Translations under genes and position numbers: made by a program
Origin: Virgisporangium aurantiacum
GTDB taxonomy: Bacteria > Actinomycetota > Actinomycetes > Mycobacteriales > Micromonosporaceae
Direction of reading: 5' to 3'
Assembly (NCBI RefSeq): GCF_016863635.1
Contig: NZ_BOPG01000049.1
Coordinates: 124,001-188,000, forward strand
DNA: 64,000 nt
Shown: one piece after another, positions 42,708-50,824 of the stretch
How the letters are laid out: each line of letters begins with the position of its first letter
How positions within the stretch are numbered: the stretch's first letter is position 1
Notes under the pieces: generated by a model
What the model was told of the DNA's origin: nothing
Database searches by the model: none
The model's input: only the letters and a program-made list of their open reading frames with translations

Positions 42708-43345
42708 CGTCGTGCCTCCAGCCGGTGCGCGGCCCGGCGCAGGCGGCCGGCGATCCGTTCCCGCCAGGTCATCGTCTCGGGCCCGTTGTCGGCCTCCAGC
42801 GCCCGCAGCGCCTTGGCCAGAGCGGGAAAGGCGCCGTTCTCGGCGCCGCGCGCCTCGGCGGCCGGCGCCGTGATCGCGTAGTCCTCGTGGTCGATGCCGT
42901 ATCCGGTGTTGGCGGCCAGGATCAGCAGCGGATTTCCGGCGCGGTTGCCGAACGAGTGGGGCATCATTGCCGGGATGCGGATCAGCGTGCCGGGGGTCAG
43001 GGCCACCCGTACGCCGCGCTCGGTGTCGAGGTCGTACAGGCCGCACGAGGCGTACCCGAGGCTCAACACGAAGTGCTCGCCGCCGTGCGCGTGCGGGGTG
43101 AACGCGCTGTGCGGGCTCACCACGCCGAGCTTGAACGTGGCGTTGCTCGGACGTTCCGGAGAGGTGGCGGCGTCGCCGATGAAGTACCGGGCCCGCTGCG
43201 CCGGGTCGATGAACGGGAGGAAGCCGTCGGGTTCGGCCACGCCGGCACGAGTGCGACGAATCGCCGCGCCGTCGGCAGGGAACGAGTAGACCTCTACCCC
43301 GGGCGGCAGTTCTGCTTCGCCGCCGGGCGGGTGTACCCGTCTCAC
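42704..43345 (-). CDS. Cupin-domain protein
   Basis: The product has 213 residues from GTG 43345. A single cupin barrel is evident (FTPHAHGGEHFVLSLGYASCGLYDLD, GTLIRIPAMMPHSFGNRAGNPLLIL). The His-rich first motif could bind a metal. A C-terminal helical tail follows. As first gene of the operon it may be a sensor, isomerase or oxygenase; the sequence does not decide. Confidence 0.75.
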   Translation of the reverse strand: MRRVHPPGGEAELPPGVEVYSFPADGAAIRRTRAGVAEPDGFLPFIDPAQRARYFIGDAATSPERPSNATFKLGVVSPHSAFTPHAHGGEHFVLSLGYASCGLYDLDTERGVRVALTPGTLIRIPAMMPHSFGNRAGNPLLILAANTGYGIDHEDYAITAPAAEARGAENGAFPALAKALRALEADNGPETMTWRERIAGRLRRAAHRLEARR

Positions 43346-43400
43346 GCTGGCGAGGCTACCTGCCGCCGGCCACAACGATGCGAATTCGAGGAGGACACCG

Positions 43401-43742
43401 GTGAAGTACCTGCTGTTGATCTTCGCAAACGAGGAGACGAAGGAGATCCTGGACAGGGACCGGGACAAAATCTGGGCCGAGGTCGACGAGCTGATGGCCG
43501 AACTGACCGAGTCGGGCGAGTGGGTGAGCGGGCACGGCCTCGGCTCGCCCGATCAGGCCCGGCGGGTGCGGGTCCAGGCCAGCGTGCCGGTGGTGACCGA
43601 CGGCCCGTTCGCCGAGGCGAAGGAGCACATCGCCGGCTACTGCGTGGTGGACTGCGCGTCCGTCGAGCGGGCAACCGAGATCGCGGCCCGGTGGCCCGAT
43701 GCCCGGCTCGGCGGCATGGAGGTCTGGCCGATGCTGGGCTGA
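43401..43742 (+). CDS. YCII/DGPF-domain protein
   Basis: The product has 113 residues and carries the DGPF signature (VVTDGPFAEAKEHIAGYCVVD). These proteins are the typical partners of ECF42 sigma factors; one is encoded on the other side of the DUF4037 gene. It overlaps the following gene by one base (TGATG) and is divergent from the cupin gene. Confidence 0.92.
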   Translation: MKYLLLIFANEETKEILDRDRDKIWAEVDELMAELTESGEWVSGHGLGSPDQARRVRVQASVPVVTDGPFAEAKEHIAGYCVVDCASVERATEIAARWPDARLGGMEVWPMLG

Positions 43743-44806
43743 TGAACGGGCTGGAGCTCGCCGGGGCGTTCTACCGGGAGGCCGTCGCACCGCTGATCGC
43801 TGACCTGCCGCACGCGGCCGCGCTGCTGGGTCCCGGTTCGGAGGTGCTCGGGTACGACGACGTCGTGTCCACCGACCACGACTTCGGGCCGCGCGTCCAG
43901 GTCTTCGTGCCGTCGCCGGGCGACGTCGCGCCGGTGTCCGCCCGGCTGGCCGACCTGCCGGCCGAGTTCGGCGGGTTTCCCGTGCGGTATGCGCGGAGCG
44001 GGAGCGTCGAGGTGATCCATCACGTCGAGGTGTGGACCGTCGAGGGGTTCTTCGGCGCGCAGCTCGGTGTCGACCCGGCCGGCGGGATGGCGCTCGCCGA
44101 CTGGCTGCTCGCGCCGACGCAGGTGCTCGCCACCCTCACCGCCGGCGCGGTGTTCCACGACCCGGCCGGTGAGCTGGACCGGCGGCGGAGCGCCCTGCGG
44201 TGGTATCCCGACGACGTCTGGCGGTACGCGCTGGCGGCCGGATGGTTGCGGGTCGGCCAGGAGGAGCCGTTCGTCGGGCGCACCGGTGCCGCCGGCGACG
44301 ACCTCGGGTCGCGGATCCTCGCCGCCCGCCTGGTGCGCGACCTGATGCGGCTGGCGTTTCTCGTCGAGCGGCGGTGGGCGCCGTACGGGAAGTGGTTCGG
44401 GCGGGCGTTCGGTGAGCTCGGGTCGGCTGCGTCCGTCCACAGTGGATTGATGGCGGTGCTCACCGCGTCACATTGGCGCGACCGCGAGGGTGAGCTGGTT
44501 GCGGCCGCGAGCGTTCTCGCGGCCGCGACCAATGATCTGGGACTCTGTGAGCCCGTGCCGCCGGCGCCGCGGCGATTCTACGAGCGGGACGTGCGCGTGC
44601 TCGGCGCGGAGCGGTTGACCGTCGCGCTGACCGCGGCGGTGACCGATCCGGCGGTGCTCGCCCTCCTCGGGCGGCTCGGACACCGGGCGGGGACGGCGAT
44701 CGGGCGGCTGCCCGGCACGGTCGACCAGGTGGCCGACTCCACCGACGTACTGTCCGCTGTGGACAGAGCCCGGGTCACCCCGCTGCTGGGGCTGCTCCTG
44801 AGTTGA
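43742..44806 (+). CDS. DUF4037 nucleotidyltransferase-like protein
   Basis: The product has 354 residues. The N-terminal half has the nucleotidyltransferase-like pattern of DUF4037 (LLGPGSEVLGYDDVVSTDHDFGPRVQVFV) and the helical C-terminal half has WYPDDVWRYALAAGW, LAARLVRDLMRLAFL and YGKWFGRAFG. Catalytic aspartates (STDHDFGP) are present. Its substrate is unknown. Convergent with the ECF gene, the stops abutting in TGATCA. Confidence 0.88.
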   Translation: MNGLELAGAFYREAVAPLIADLPHAAALLGPGSEVLGYDDVVSTDHDFGPRVQVFVPSPGDVAPVSARLADLPAEFGGFPVRYARSGSVEVIHHVEVWTVEGFFGAQLGVDPAGGMALADWLLAPTQVLATLTAGAVFHDPAGELDRRRSALRWYPDDVWRYALAAGWLRVGQEEPFVGRTGAAGDDLGSRILAARLVRDLMRLAFLVERRWAPYGKWFGRAFGELGSAASVHSGLMAVLTASHWRDREGELVAAASVLAAATNDLGLCEPVPPAPRRFYERDVRVLGAERLTVALTAAVTDPAVLALLGRLGHRAGTAIGRLPGTVDQVADSTDVLSAVDRARVTPLLGLLLS

Positions 44807-46054
44807 TCATGTAGTCGGGTTCTTCGCGCGGGCCTCCAGCAGGGCGCGCTCGCGGTCGTTGCGGGTCATGCCGGCGGCGCGGGTGAACTCGGCGCTGGCC
44901 TCGGTGCTCCGTCCGAGCCGGGCCAGCAGGTCGCCGCGCACGCTGGGCAGCAGGTGGTAGTCCTTCAGTTGCGGGTTGTCGGCCAGCGTGTCGACGATGT
45001 CGAGCCCCGCCTGCGGCCCGAACGCCATCGCCACCGCGACGGCCCGGTTGAGCTCCACGATCGGGCTGGGATCGATCTCGATCAGCTCGCGGTAGTGCAC
45101 CGCGATCCGCACCCAGTCGGTCTCCTCGGCCGTGCGCGCGCGGCCGTGGCAGGCGGCGATCGAGGCCTGCAGCAGGTACGGCCCGCGCTTCTCCCCGGCG
45201 GCCTCCGCGCCCTTCGCGAGTGCGGCCAGGCCGTGCCGGATCAGCAGTTGGTTCCAGCGCGAGCGGTCCTGGTCGAGCAGCCGGATCGGCTCGCCGTTGG
45301 CGCCGGTGCGGGCGTTCGCGCGGGACGCCTGGATCTCCATCAGCGCCACGAGACCGTGCACCTCCGGTTCGGTGGGCATCAGTCCGGCGAGGATACGGCC
45401 GAGCCGCGTCGCTTCGTCACATAGTTCCGGCCGCATCCAGTCGCCGCCCGCGGTGGCCGCGTAGCCCTCGTTGAAGATCAGGTAGATCGCTTCGAGGACG
45501 GCCGCCAGCCGGTCGGCGCGCTCCGCTTTCCCCGGCACCTCGAAGGGGACCCTGGCGTCGGCGAGCGTCCGCTTGGCCCGGGTGATGCGCTGGGCGATCG
45601 TGGTCTCGGACACCAGGAACGCGCGTCCGATCTCATCGGTGCGCAATCCACCGATCACCTTGAGCGTCAACGCGACGCGCGAGTCCATCGTGAGGCTCGG
45701 GTGGCACGAGACGAACATCAGCCGCAGGATGTCGTCCTCGATCGAGTCCGCTTCCTGGATCTCGACCGGTTCCTCCTCTTCACTGAGGTCCCGGCCGATC
45801 TCGGTGAGCTTGCGCTGGTAGGTCTGCTGGCGCCGGATGTGGTCGATGGCCCGCCGCTTCGCGATGGTCACCAGCCAGGCACCGGGGTTGTCGGGCACGC
45901 CCGTCTTCGGCCACTGCTCCAGCGCGGCCACGAGCGCGTCCTGGGCGAACTCCTCCGCCTGGCCGACGTCGCCGACGATGCGGGCCACCCCGCCGACGAC
46001 ACGGGCGCATTCGATGCGCCAGACGGCTTCGACGGTGCGCCTCGGGTCAGTCAT
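44807..46054 (-). CDS. ECF42-type sigma factor
   Basis: The product has 415 residues from ATG 46054. Region 2 (FAQDALVAALEQWP) and region 4 (LRTDEIGRAFLVSETTIAQRITRAK) are followed by a long helical C-terminal domain with TPR-like repeats typical of ECF42 (ERADRLAAVLEAIYLIFNEGY, PIVELNRAVAVAMA). ECF42 factors are encoded near DGPF proteins, as here. A minus-strand TATATA 10-15 bases before the ATG suggests the promoter and a nearly leaderless transcript. Confidence 0.93.
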   Translation of the reverse strand: MTDPRRTVEAVWRIECARVVGGVARIVGDVGQAEEFAQDALVAALEQWPKTGVPDNPGAWLVTIAKRRAIDHIRRQQTYQRKLTEIGRDLSEEEEPVEIQEADSIEDDILRLMFVSCHPSLTMDSRVALTLKVIGGLRTDEIGRAFLVSETTIAQRITRAKRTLADARVPFEVPGKAERADRLAAVLEAIYLIFNEGYAATAGGDWMRPELCDEATRLGRILAGLMPTEPEVHGLVALMEIQASRANARTGANGEPIRLLDQDRSRWNQLLIRHGLAALAKGAEAAGEKRGPYLLQASIAACHGRARTAEETDWVRIAVHYRELIEIDPSPIVELNRAVAVAMAFGPQAGLDIVDTLADNPQLKDYHLLPSVRGDLLARLGRSTEASAEFTRAAGMTRNDRERALLEARAKNPTT

Positions 46055-46072
46055 GACGTCTTTATATACGCC

Positions 46073-46105
46073 GGGAGGCCGGGACCCTCGGGTCGCCGGC
46101 CTCCC
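46073..46105 (-). terminator. Hairpin after the MMPL gene
   Basis: Outer 10-bp arms GGGAGGCCGG/CCGGCCTCCC enclose an inner 5-bp stem GACCC/GGGTC. It lies 14 bases past the MMPL stop on the minus strand and just upstream of the ECF promoter, and should insulate the two genes. Confidence 0.8.
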
Positions 46106-46119
46106 TTGCGGATGTGTCT

Positions 46120-48303
46120 TTACTGGTGGCCCGCCGGGTCGGGTTCCTTCTCGAGCGGGACCGGGCTTCCCTCGACCGCGGCCGGCACGGGCGCCGTCTC
46201 GCGGGCCCGGTCGCCGTGGCCGGGCCACCAGGCGGCGTGCCCGATGAGTGCGGTGAACGAGGGGACGAAGAAGTAGGACATGACGAACGCGGAGAGCACG
46301 ATGCCGATGGCGACCGCGAAGCCCATCTGCTGCAGGAACGAGATCGGTGCCAGCATCAGGACGCCGAAGGTGCCGGCGAGGATGAGGCCTGCCGCGGCGA
46401 CGGTGGGTCCGCCGTGTTCGACGCCGAGTGCGGCCGCTTCGCGTGGTTCGTGGCCTTCCCGGGCTTCTTCGCGTAGTCGGGCGATCATGAGGATGTTGTA
46501 GTCGGTGCCGATGGCGACGACGAACAGGTACAGGATGATCGGCAACTGGAACGTGACGCCCGGTTCGCCCTGGATTCCCTGGAACACGTAGACCGTGGCG
46601 CCGAGCGTGGCCGCGAAGTTGAGCAGCACCGCGATCACCAGGTAGATCGGTGCCACGAGGCTGCGCAGCAGCAGGGCCAGGATGATGGCGATCAGCACGG
46701 CGGCCACCGGCAGGATCACCGACAGGTCGCGGTTGTTGGCCGAGTTGATGTCGGCGAACACGGCGGTGATGCCGCCGACGAGCGCCTTGGTGCCGTCGGG
46801 CGCGTTGTCGTGTGCCCAGTCGCGCAGGTCGTCGCGGACCAGTTCGATCGCCTCGTTCGACGAGGCGTTGTACTTGAGCAGCAGGTCGACCCGGGCGACG
46901 CTCGGATCGGTGCTGGGCGGGGCCGGCTCCACCTGGGCCACGCCGGGCGCGCTCTTCGCCGCGTCCGAGAACTGCTTGACCTTGTCTTCGCTGATCGGTG
47001 AGCCGTCGGTGGTCTGCAGGTACACCTCGGTCGGCTGGCCGGCGCCGGCCGCGAACGACTTGCTCAGGTCTGCCTGCGCCTGAGCGGACTCGGTGTCCTG
47101 CGGGAAGCCGGAGCTGAAGTCGTAGTTGGCCTTGTAGATCAGTACCCCGCTGGCCAGCGCCACCAGGATCAGGCCGGACACCGCCGCGGTGAGGGCCGGC
47201 CGGTTGCCGACGAGCACGCCGAGTTTGCGGGAGAGGCTGGCCTTGGGCTGCTTCTGCCAGGCCTTGGAGGGCCAGAAGACGAACCGGCCGAGTTTGGAGA
47301 CGATGGCGGGGATCAGCGTCAGTGAGGTGATGAGCATGACGCCGACGGCGATGGCGAGGCCGGGGCCGAGGGAGCCGAAGAAGCCGAGGGAGGCGAGGAG
47401 GAGGACGAGGAAGGCGACGACGACGGCGCCGGCGGCGGAGGCGATGACTTCGCCGACGCGTTCGACGGTGGTGACCATGGCGGTCTTTTTGTCGTCGCCG
47501 GCGCGTAGGCGTTCGCGGTAGCGGAAGAGGATGAACAGGATGTAGTCGGTGCCGATGCCGAACAGGACGATGAGGAGGATGGTTTGGAGGTCTTGTCCGA
47601 CGTTCCAGTCGAGGGCTTTGCCGACGATGCCGATGACGCCGGTGGTGACCGATAGGACGATGCTGATGACGACGATGGGTAGCAGGGCCGCGATGGGGCT
47701 GCGGAAGATGACCAGGATCAGCCCGATGATGAGCACGATGGTGGCGACGCCGACGAGAGCGAACGCGCTGTTGAACGTGTCCTCGTTGTCGACGAACGAC
47801 GCGACGTCACCGCCGACCTGGGCCTTGAGGCCGGTGCCGTTGAGCTCCTGACCGAGCGCGGTGCGCAGCTGGCGAATGGCTTCCAGCAGTTCCGGATCGT
47901 CGGGCGTGTCCGCCTTCATTCCGACGTTGATCAGCTGGATCGACTTGTCCGGCGCCATGAGCTGCGGGCCGGTCACATAGGTCTGGGTCCGCGGGATCCC
48001 CTTGGTCTCGAGCTTGCCGGCGACCTCCACGACCTTGGCCGTGTCGGCCTCGGTCAGCGGCGAACCGTCTGACCTCTTCACCACCACGAGCGCGCTCGAC
48101 GTCGCTTGTTGCGGGAACGCCTTCTGCGCCAGCGTGATCGCCTTCACCGACTCGTACTTGCTCGGCAGGAAGTCGCTCTGCTCCGCCGAGGTGATATCAC
48201 TTAATGACGGTGAGAGGCCGATGATCGCGGCGGAGGCGACGAGCCAACCGGCGATCACCCACCAGGCTCTACGCACGACGAATCTGCCCAGCCAGCCGAA
48301 CAT
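46120..48303 (-). CDS. MMPL family RND transporter
   Basis: The product has 727 residues. One N-terminal helix (FVVRRAWWVIAGWLVASAAIIG), a large extracytoplasmic loop with FPQQATSSALVVVKRSDG, two sets of five to six helices and a second loop give the MMPL fold. FGIGTDYILFILFRYRE and AIGTDYNILMIARLREEA contain the conserved GTDY motifs that carry the proton-relay Asp-Tyr pairs. MMPL proteins export lipids or peptides. A small secreted peptide gene lies 137 bases upstream on the same strand, so the two could be co-transcribed. Confidence 0.93.
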   Translation of the reverse strand: MFGWLGRFVVRRAWWVIAGWLVASAAIIGLSPSLSDITSAEQSDFLPSKYESVKAITLAQKAFPQQATSSALVVVKRSDGSPLTEADTAKVVEVAGKLETKGIPRTQTYVTGPQLMAPDKSIQLINVGMKADTPDDPELLEAIRQLRTALGQELNGTGLKAQVGGDVASFVDNEDTFNSAFALVGVATIVLIIGLILVIFRSPIAALLPIVVISIVLSVTTGVIGIVGKALDWNVGQDLQTILLIVLFGIGTDYILFILFRYRERLRAGDDKKTAMVTTVERVGEVIASAAGAVVVAFLVLLLASLGFFGSLGPGLAIAVGVMLITSLTLIPAIVSKLGRFVFWPSKAWQKQPKASLSRKLGVLVGNRPALTAAVSGLILVALASGVLIYKANYDFSSGFPQDTESAQAQADLSKSFAAGAGQPTEVYLQTTDGSPISEDKVKQFSDAAKSAPGVAQVEPAPPSTDPSVARVDLLLKYNASSNEAIELVRDDLRDWAHDNAPDGTKALVGGITAVFADINSANNRDLSVILPVAAVLIAIILALLLRSLVAPIYLVIAVLLNFAATLGATVYVFQGIQGEPGVTFQLPIILYLFVVAIGTDYNILMIARLREEAREGHEPREAAALGVEHGGPTVAAAGLILAGTFGVLMLAPISFLQQMGFAVAIGIVLSAFVMSYFFVPSFTALIGHAAWWPGHGDRARETAPVPAAVEGSPVPLEKEPDPAGHQ

Positions 48304-48440
48304 TGCTCCCCCTTGGTGCCGGTCTAGTCCAGGGGAGAGCGTATCGGTGCCCGTTGCGGCGTTGCGTCATACCTCGGACGCAGTGACCTCTACGCCGTTG
48401 GTCGTATTCGACAGGTGCGAATGCCCCTAGGGGATCACTC

Positions 48441-48641
48441 CTACCCGAACGTGCAGCAGGTGAGCGGGCCGCCGGGGCCGGGCTCCCACCTGCGCGGGGG
48501 TGTGATCGGCTCGAGCGACTCGACCGGCTCGGTGATCTCGCCGGCCAGCGTGTGTCCGCTGGCTACTCCGATGTGTGGCGCCGCGGGCAGCGTGACCGAT
48601 GCCAGCGTGAGTACCAGAACAGCGAGCCTTCGCAACCTCAT
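48441..48641 (-). CDS. Small secreted peptide next to an XRE-TPR regulator
   Basis: The product would have 66 residues from ATG 48641 (GGAGCG upstream). Residues 1-28 form a typical signal peptide (MRLRRLAVLVLTLASVTL, cleavage near GVASGHT). The mature part is about 37 residues, with a Pro-rich region (ITPPRRWEPGPGG) and a C-terminal PLTCCTFG. The gene is divergent from the XRE-TPR gene with 63 bases between starts. Secretion plus position suggests a signal peptide for that regulator, but there is no direct proof. A longer upstream frame through 50 kb is an antisense artefact. Confidence 0.6.
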   Translation of the reverse strand: MRLRRLAVLVLTLASVTLPAAPHIGVASGHTLAGEITEPVESLEPITPPRRWEPGPGGPLTCCTFG

Positions 48642-48704
48642 GTGCGCTCCAGCCATCGACGGAGGTGCCCAGCTATACTCCGGCAGTAGACCAGGGAGAC
48701 AGGG

Positions 48705-50048
48705 TTGAGTCAACAGAGTCAACAAGCCGTGTTCGGCCGCCGCCTGCGGCAGCTCCGTACGGCCAAGGGCCTCACGCAGCGGGAACTCGCCGGTGACTCG
48801 CTGTCGGTCAGCTACGTCTCCCTGCTGGAGGCCGGTCGCCGCACGCCCACCGACGGCACGGTGCGCGTCCTCGCCTCGACGCTGGGATGCACCGAGGCCG
48901 AGTTGATGGGCGGCCAACCGCTGCCGGCCGAGCGGCCCGCGGTGCTCACCGTGCGGCTGGGCCAGCTGGCGCTGGCCGGCGACAACGCCACCGAGGCACA
49001 CGGTCACTTCACCACCGCGCTGAGCACGCCCGACCTCGACCCGTTGCTGCGCACGGAGGCCACCATCGGCGCGGCGCAGTCGCTGGAGCGGCAGGGCCGG
49101 CTGCGCGAGGCGGCGCTCATCTACGAGAAGCTCGTCCAGGAGGCCGTGCACGATCCGTCGTATCACGCGTCCATCAAGGTGGTCATCGGCTGGTGCCGGT
49201 GCCTGTACGAGCTCGGCGAGCTCACGCGCGTCACCGAAATCGGCGCCGCCACGATGCAGGAACTCGACCGGCTTTCGGCCTGGCAGTCCGATTCCGCGGT
49301 GGAGCTCCTCGCGACGATCGCGGCCGCGCACTTCGAACTCGGCGACCTTCAGCAGGCCGAGCGCCTGTTGCGGGAAGGGCTGGAGCGGGCCGAGCGGATG
49401 AGTTCGCCACGGGCGCGGGCGGCGGTGCTGTGGAACGCCAGTCACCTGGCCAGCGAGCGCGGTCAGCACCGCGAGGCGCTCGAACTGGCCGAGGAGGCGC
49501 TGGCCTACTTCCGGCACGGCAGCGACCGGCGCAGCGCCGCCCGGTTGCTCAGCCAGTACGGGTACCTGCTGCTGCGGCAGGAGCCGCCGCGCGTCGACGA
49601 GGCACGGTCGACGCTGGAGGAGGCGCTGGCGATCCTGCGCGAGCACGGCGCCCGCTACGAACTGGGTTACGTGCTCACGGAGTTGTCCCGCGCGTACCTG
49701 CTCAAGGGCGAGGTCGCCGGCGCCGTCGACGCGGCCGAGCAGTCTCTCGACGAACTGGGCCCGGAGGCGGCGCTGGAACGTGCCCGCGCCGCGACGGCGC
49801 TGGCGGCGGCGCTTGCGGCCGACGGTGCCCGCGAGCGAGCCGCCGAGCTGTTCACCACGGCGGCCGAGACGCTGGGCCAGATGAAGACGTCGCGGCAGGC
49901 CGCCCGGGCGTGGGTGGAGCTGGGCGAGATGCTCGTCCAGGCGGGCGATCCGACCGCGGCGGTCGACGCGTTCCGCAAGGCAACGGCGGCGATGAATCTG
50001 GGTGCCGCGCCGTCCAAGCCCGCCGGCGGCGAGTTGCCGGTCGTCTAG
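48705..50048 (+). CDS. XRE regulator with TPR domain
   Basis: The product has 447 residues from TTG 48705 (GGGAGACAGGG upstream). An XRE helix-turn-helix (residues 8-62, RQLRTAKGLTQRELAGDSLSVSYVSLLEAGRRTP) is followed by about eight TPR-like helical pairs (residues 90-430, e.g. LREAALIYEKLVQEA, HREALELAEEALAYF, VAGAVDAAEQSLDELG). This architecture is that of RRNPP-type peptide-responsive regulators (PlcR, NprR, Rgg), in which the TPR part binds a secreted peptide. Its start codon lies within a repeated AGTCAAC motif, possibly its own operator. A matching TTGACT inverted repeat lies past the gene at 50261. Confidence 0.88.
   Translation: MSQQSQQAVFGRRLRQLRTAKGLTQRELAGDSLSVSYVSLLEAGRRTPTDGTVRVLASTLGCTEAELMGGQPLPAERPAVLTVRLGQLALAGDNATEAHGHFTTALSTPDLDPLLRTEATIGAAQSLERQGRLREAALIYEKLVQEAVHDPSYHASIKVVIGWCRCLYELGELTRVTEIGAATMQELDRLSAWQSDSAVELLATIAAAHFELGDLQQAERLLREGLERAERMSSPRARAAVLWNASHLASERGQHREALELAEEALAYFRHGSDRRSAARLLSQYGYLLLRQEPPRVDEARSTLEEALAILREHGARYELGYVLTELSRAYLLKGEVAGAVDAAEQSLDELGPEAALERARAATALAAALAADGARERAAELFTTAAETLGQMKTSRQAARAWVELGEMLVQAGDPTAAVDAFRKATAAMNLGAAPSKPAGGELPVV
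48708..48723 (+). repeat. Direct repeat of AGTCAAC
   Basis: AGTCAAC occurs at 48708-48714 and 48717-48723, nine bases apart; the first also forms the palindrome GTTGAGTCAAC with the TTG start. The same half-site reappears as an inverted repeat at 50261-50278, so it may be the regulator's binding site. Confidence 0.45.
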
Positions 50049-50230
50049 GGCCGGCCGGGCCCGCGGCCCAGGCTCTCCACAGTGGACGGACGGCGCCGAG
50101 GCCCGGAACCGGCGGCGGTCAGGTAGTAGATCTTGGCGGCTGCCAGTGCGAGGTCCTCGAGCAGGCCGGGTACGGGCTCTTTGTCGACCTTGGCTGGCGG
50201 CGGGCCGCTCCGGCCGTACTGCGTTGTCAT
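50045..50230 (-). CDS. Small basic protein of unknown function
   Basis: The product has 61 residues from ATG 50230 (an in-frame start at 50245 adds five). It is a soluble Pro/Gly/Arg-rich peptide with a central helix (PGLLEDLALAAAKIYYLTAAG). It ends within the last four bases of the XRE-TPR gene on the opposite strand, and its -35 region (TTGACT, minus strand) lies in the AGTCAA inverted repeat. It may be a target of the regulator. No family is recognised. Confidence 0.5.
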   Translation of the reverse strand: MTTQYGRSGPPPAKVDKEPVPGLLEDLALAAAKIYYLTAAGSGPRRRPSTVESLGRGPGRP

Positions 50231-50260
50231 GATCGGAATTCTCACCCTGTTTACTCGCGT

Positions 50261-50278
50261 CAGTCAATAGGTTGACTG
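50261..50278. promoter_or_regulatory. Inverted repeat CAGTCAA/TTGACTG
   Basis: Seven-base arms separated by TAGG; it sits about 31 bases before the start of the small gene at 50230 and contains a -35-like TTGACT 17 bases before a TGAGAA on the minus strand. It shares the AGTCAA half-site found at the start of the XRE-TPR gene. Confidence 0.55.
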
Positions 50279-50472
50279 GCTGCTTTGCCCCGTGTCACAT
50301 CTCCCGTTGCCGACGAGTGGCGGGCCGCTGGTCGGAGGTGCCCGACGGCCGGTCGGGTGATCCGTGGCCGACCGGTCAGTGGACGGACGGCTCGACATCG
50401 ATGGACCTGCCGGTCAATCGCACGGCCGGATTGACGGTTGGCGGCGTTGTCAGGCTCCACTACGGTTCGGGT

Positions 50473-50796
50473 ATGTCGTCGCCAGAGTCCCCGGGCGACC
50501 TGGCGCGCATCAATGAAGGCAACGAGGATTCGACAGCCGAGATTCCGGTCCTCGTCGTGGATGACGCGATGCCGGTCGCCGAGATCGTCACCGGGCGCGC
50601 CCGGGTCGGGTGGCCGAACAACCCCGCCCCGCGCCTGTCCCACGAGGCGACGGTGCCGATCGCGATCCCGGCCAACCTTCTCGGCGACGCGCCGGCCGAG
50701 CGCCCCAGTCTGCTGGTGATGGTCGCCGTGCACGGCACGTTCCTGGCGGCCGCGATCGCGCTGATGGCTGTGCTGATGGTGATCGCGGCGAAGTAG
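50473..50796 (+). CDS. Small tail-anchored membrane protein
   Basis: The product has 107 residues from ATG 50473. A short acidic N-terminal half (PVLVVDDAMPVAEIVTGR) is followed by a single membrane segment at the C-terminus (LLVMVAVHGTFLAAAIALMAVLMVIAAK). A longer in-frame start at 50272 is not needed. No family is recognised. Confidence 0.6.
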   Translation: MSSPESPGDLARINEGNEDSTAEIPVLVVDDAMPVAEIVTGRARVGWPNNPAPRLSHEATVPIAIPANLLGDAPAERPSLLVMVAVHGTFLAAAIALMAVLMVIAAK

Positions 50797-50824
50797 CGGT
50801 CCCGCTGCCTCTCCCGACCCCCTG

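Noticed and set aside
44807..44809. Terminator between DUF4037 and ECF genes
   Set aside because: The stops abut (TGATCA) and there is no inverted repeat.
48656..50267. Long minus-strand extension upstream of the small secreted peptide
   Set aside because: The frame runs antisense through the XRE-TPR gene and has no domain; only the last 66 codons with a signal peptide look real.
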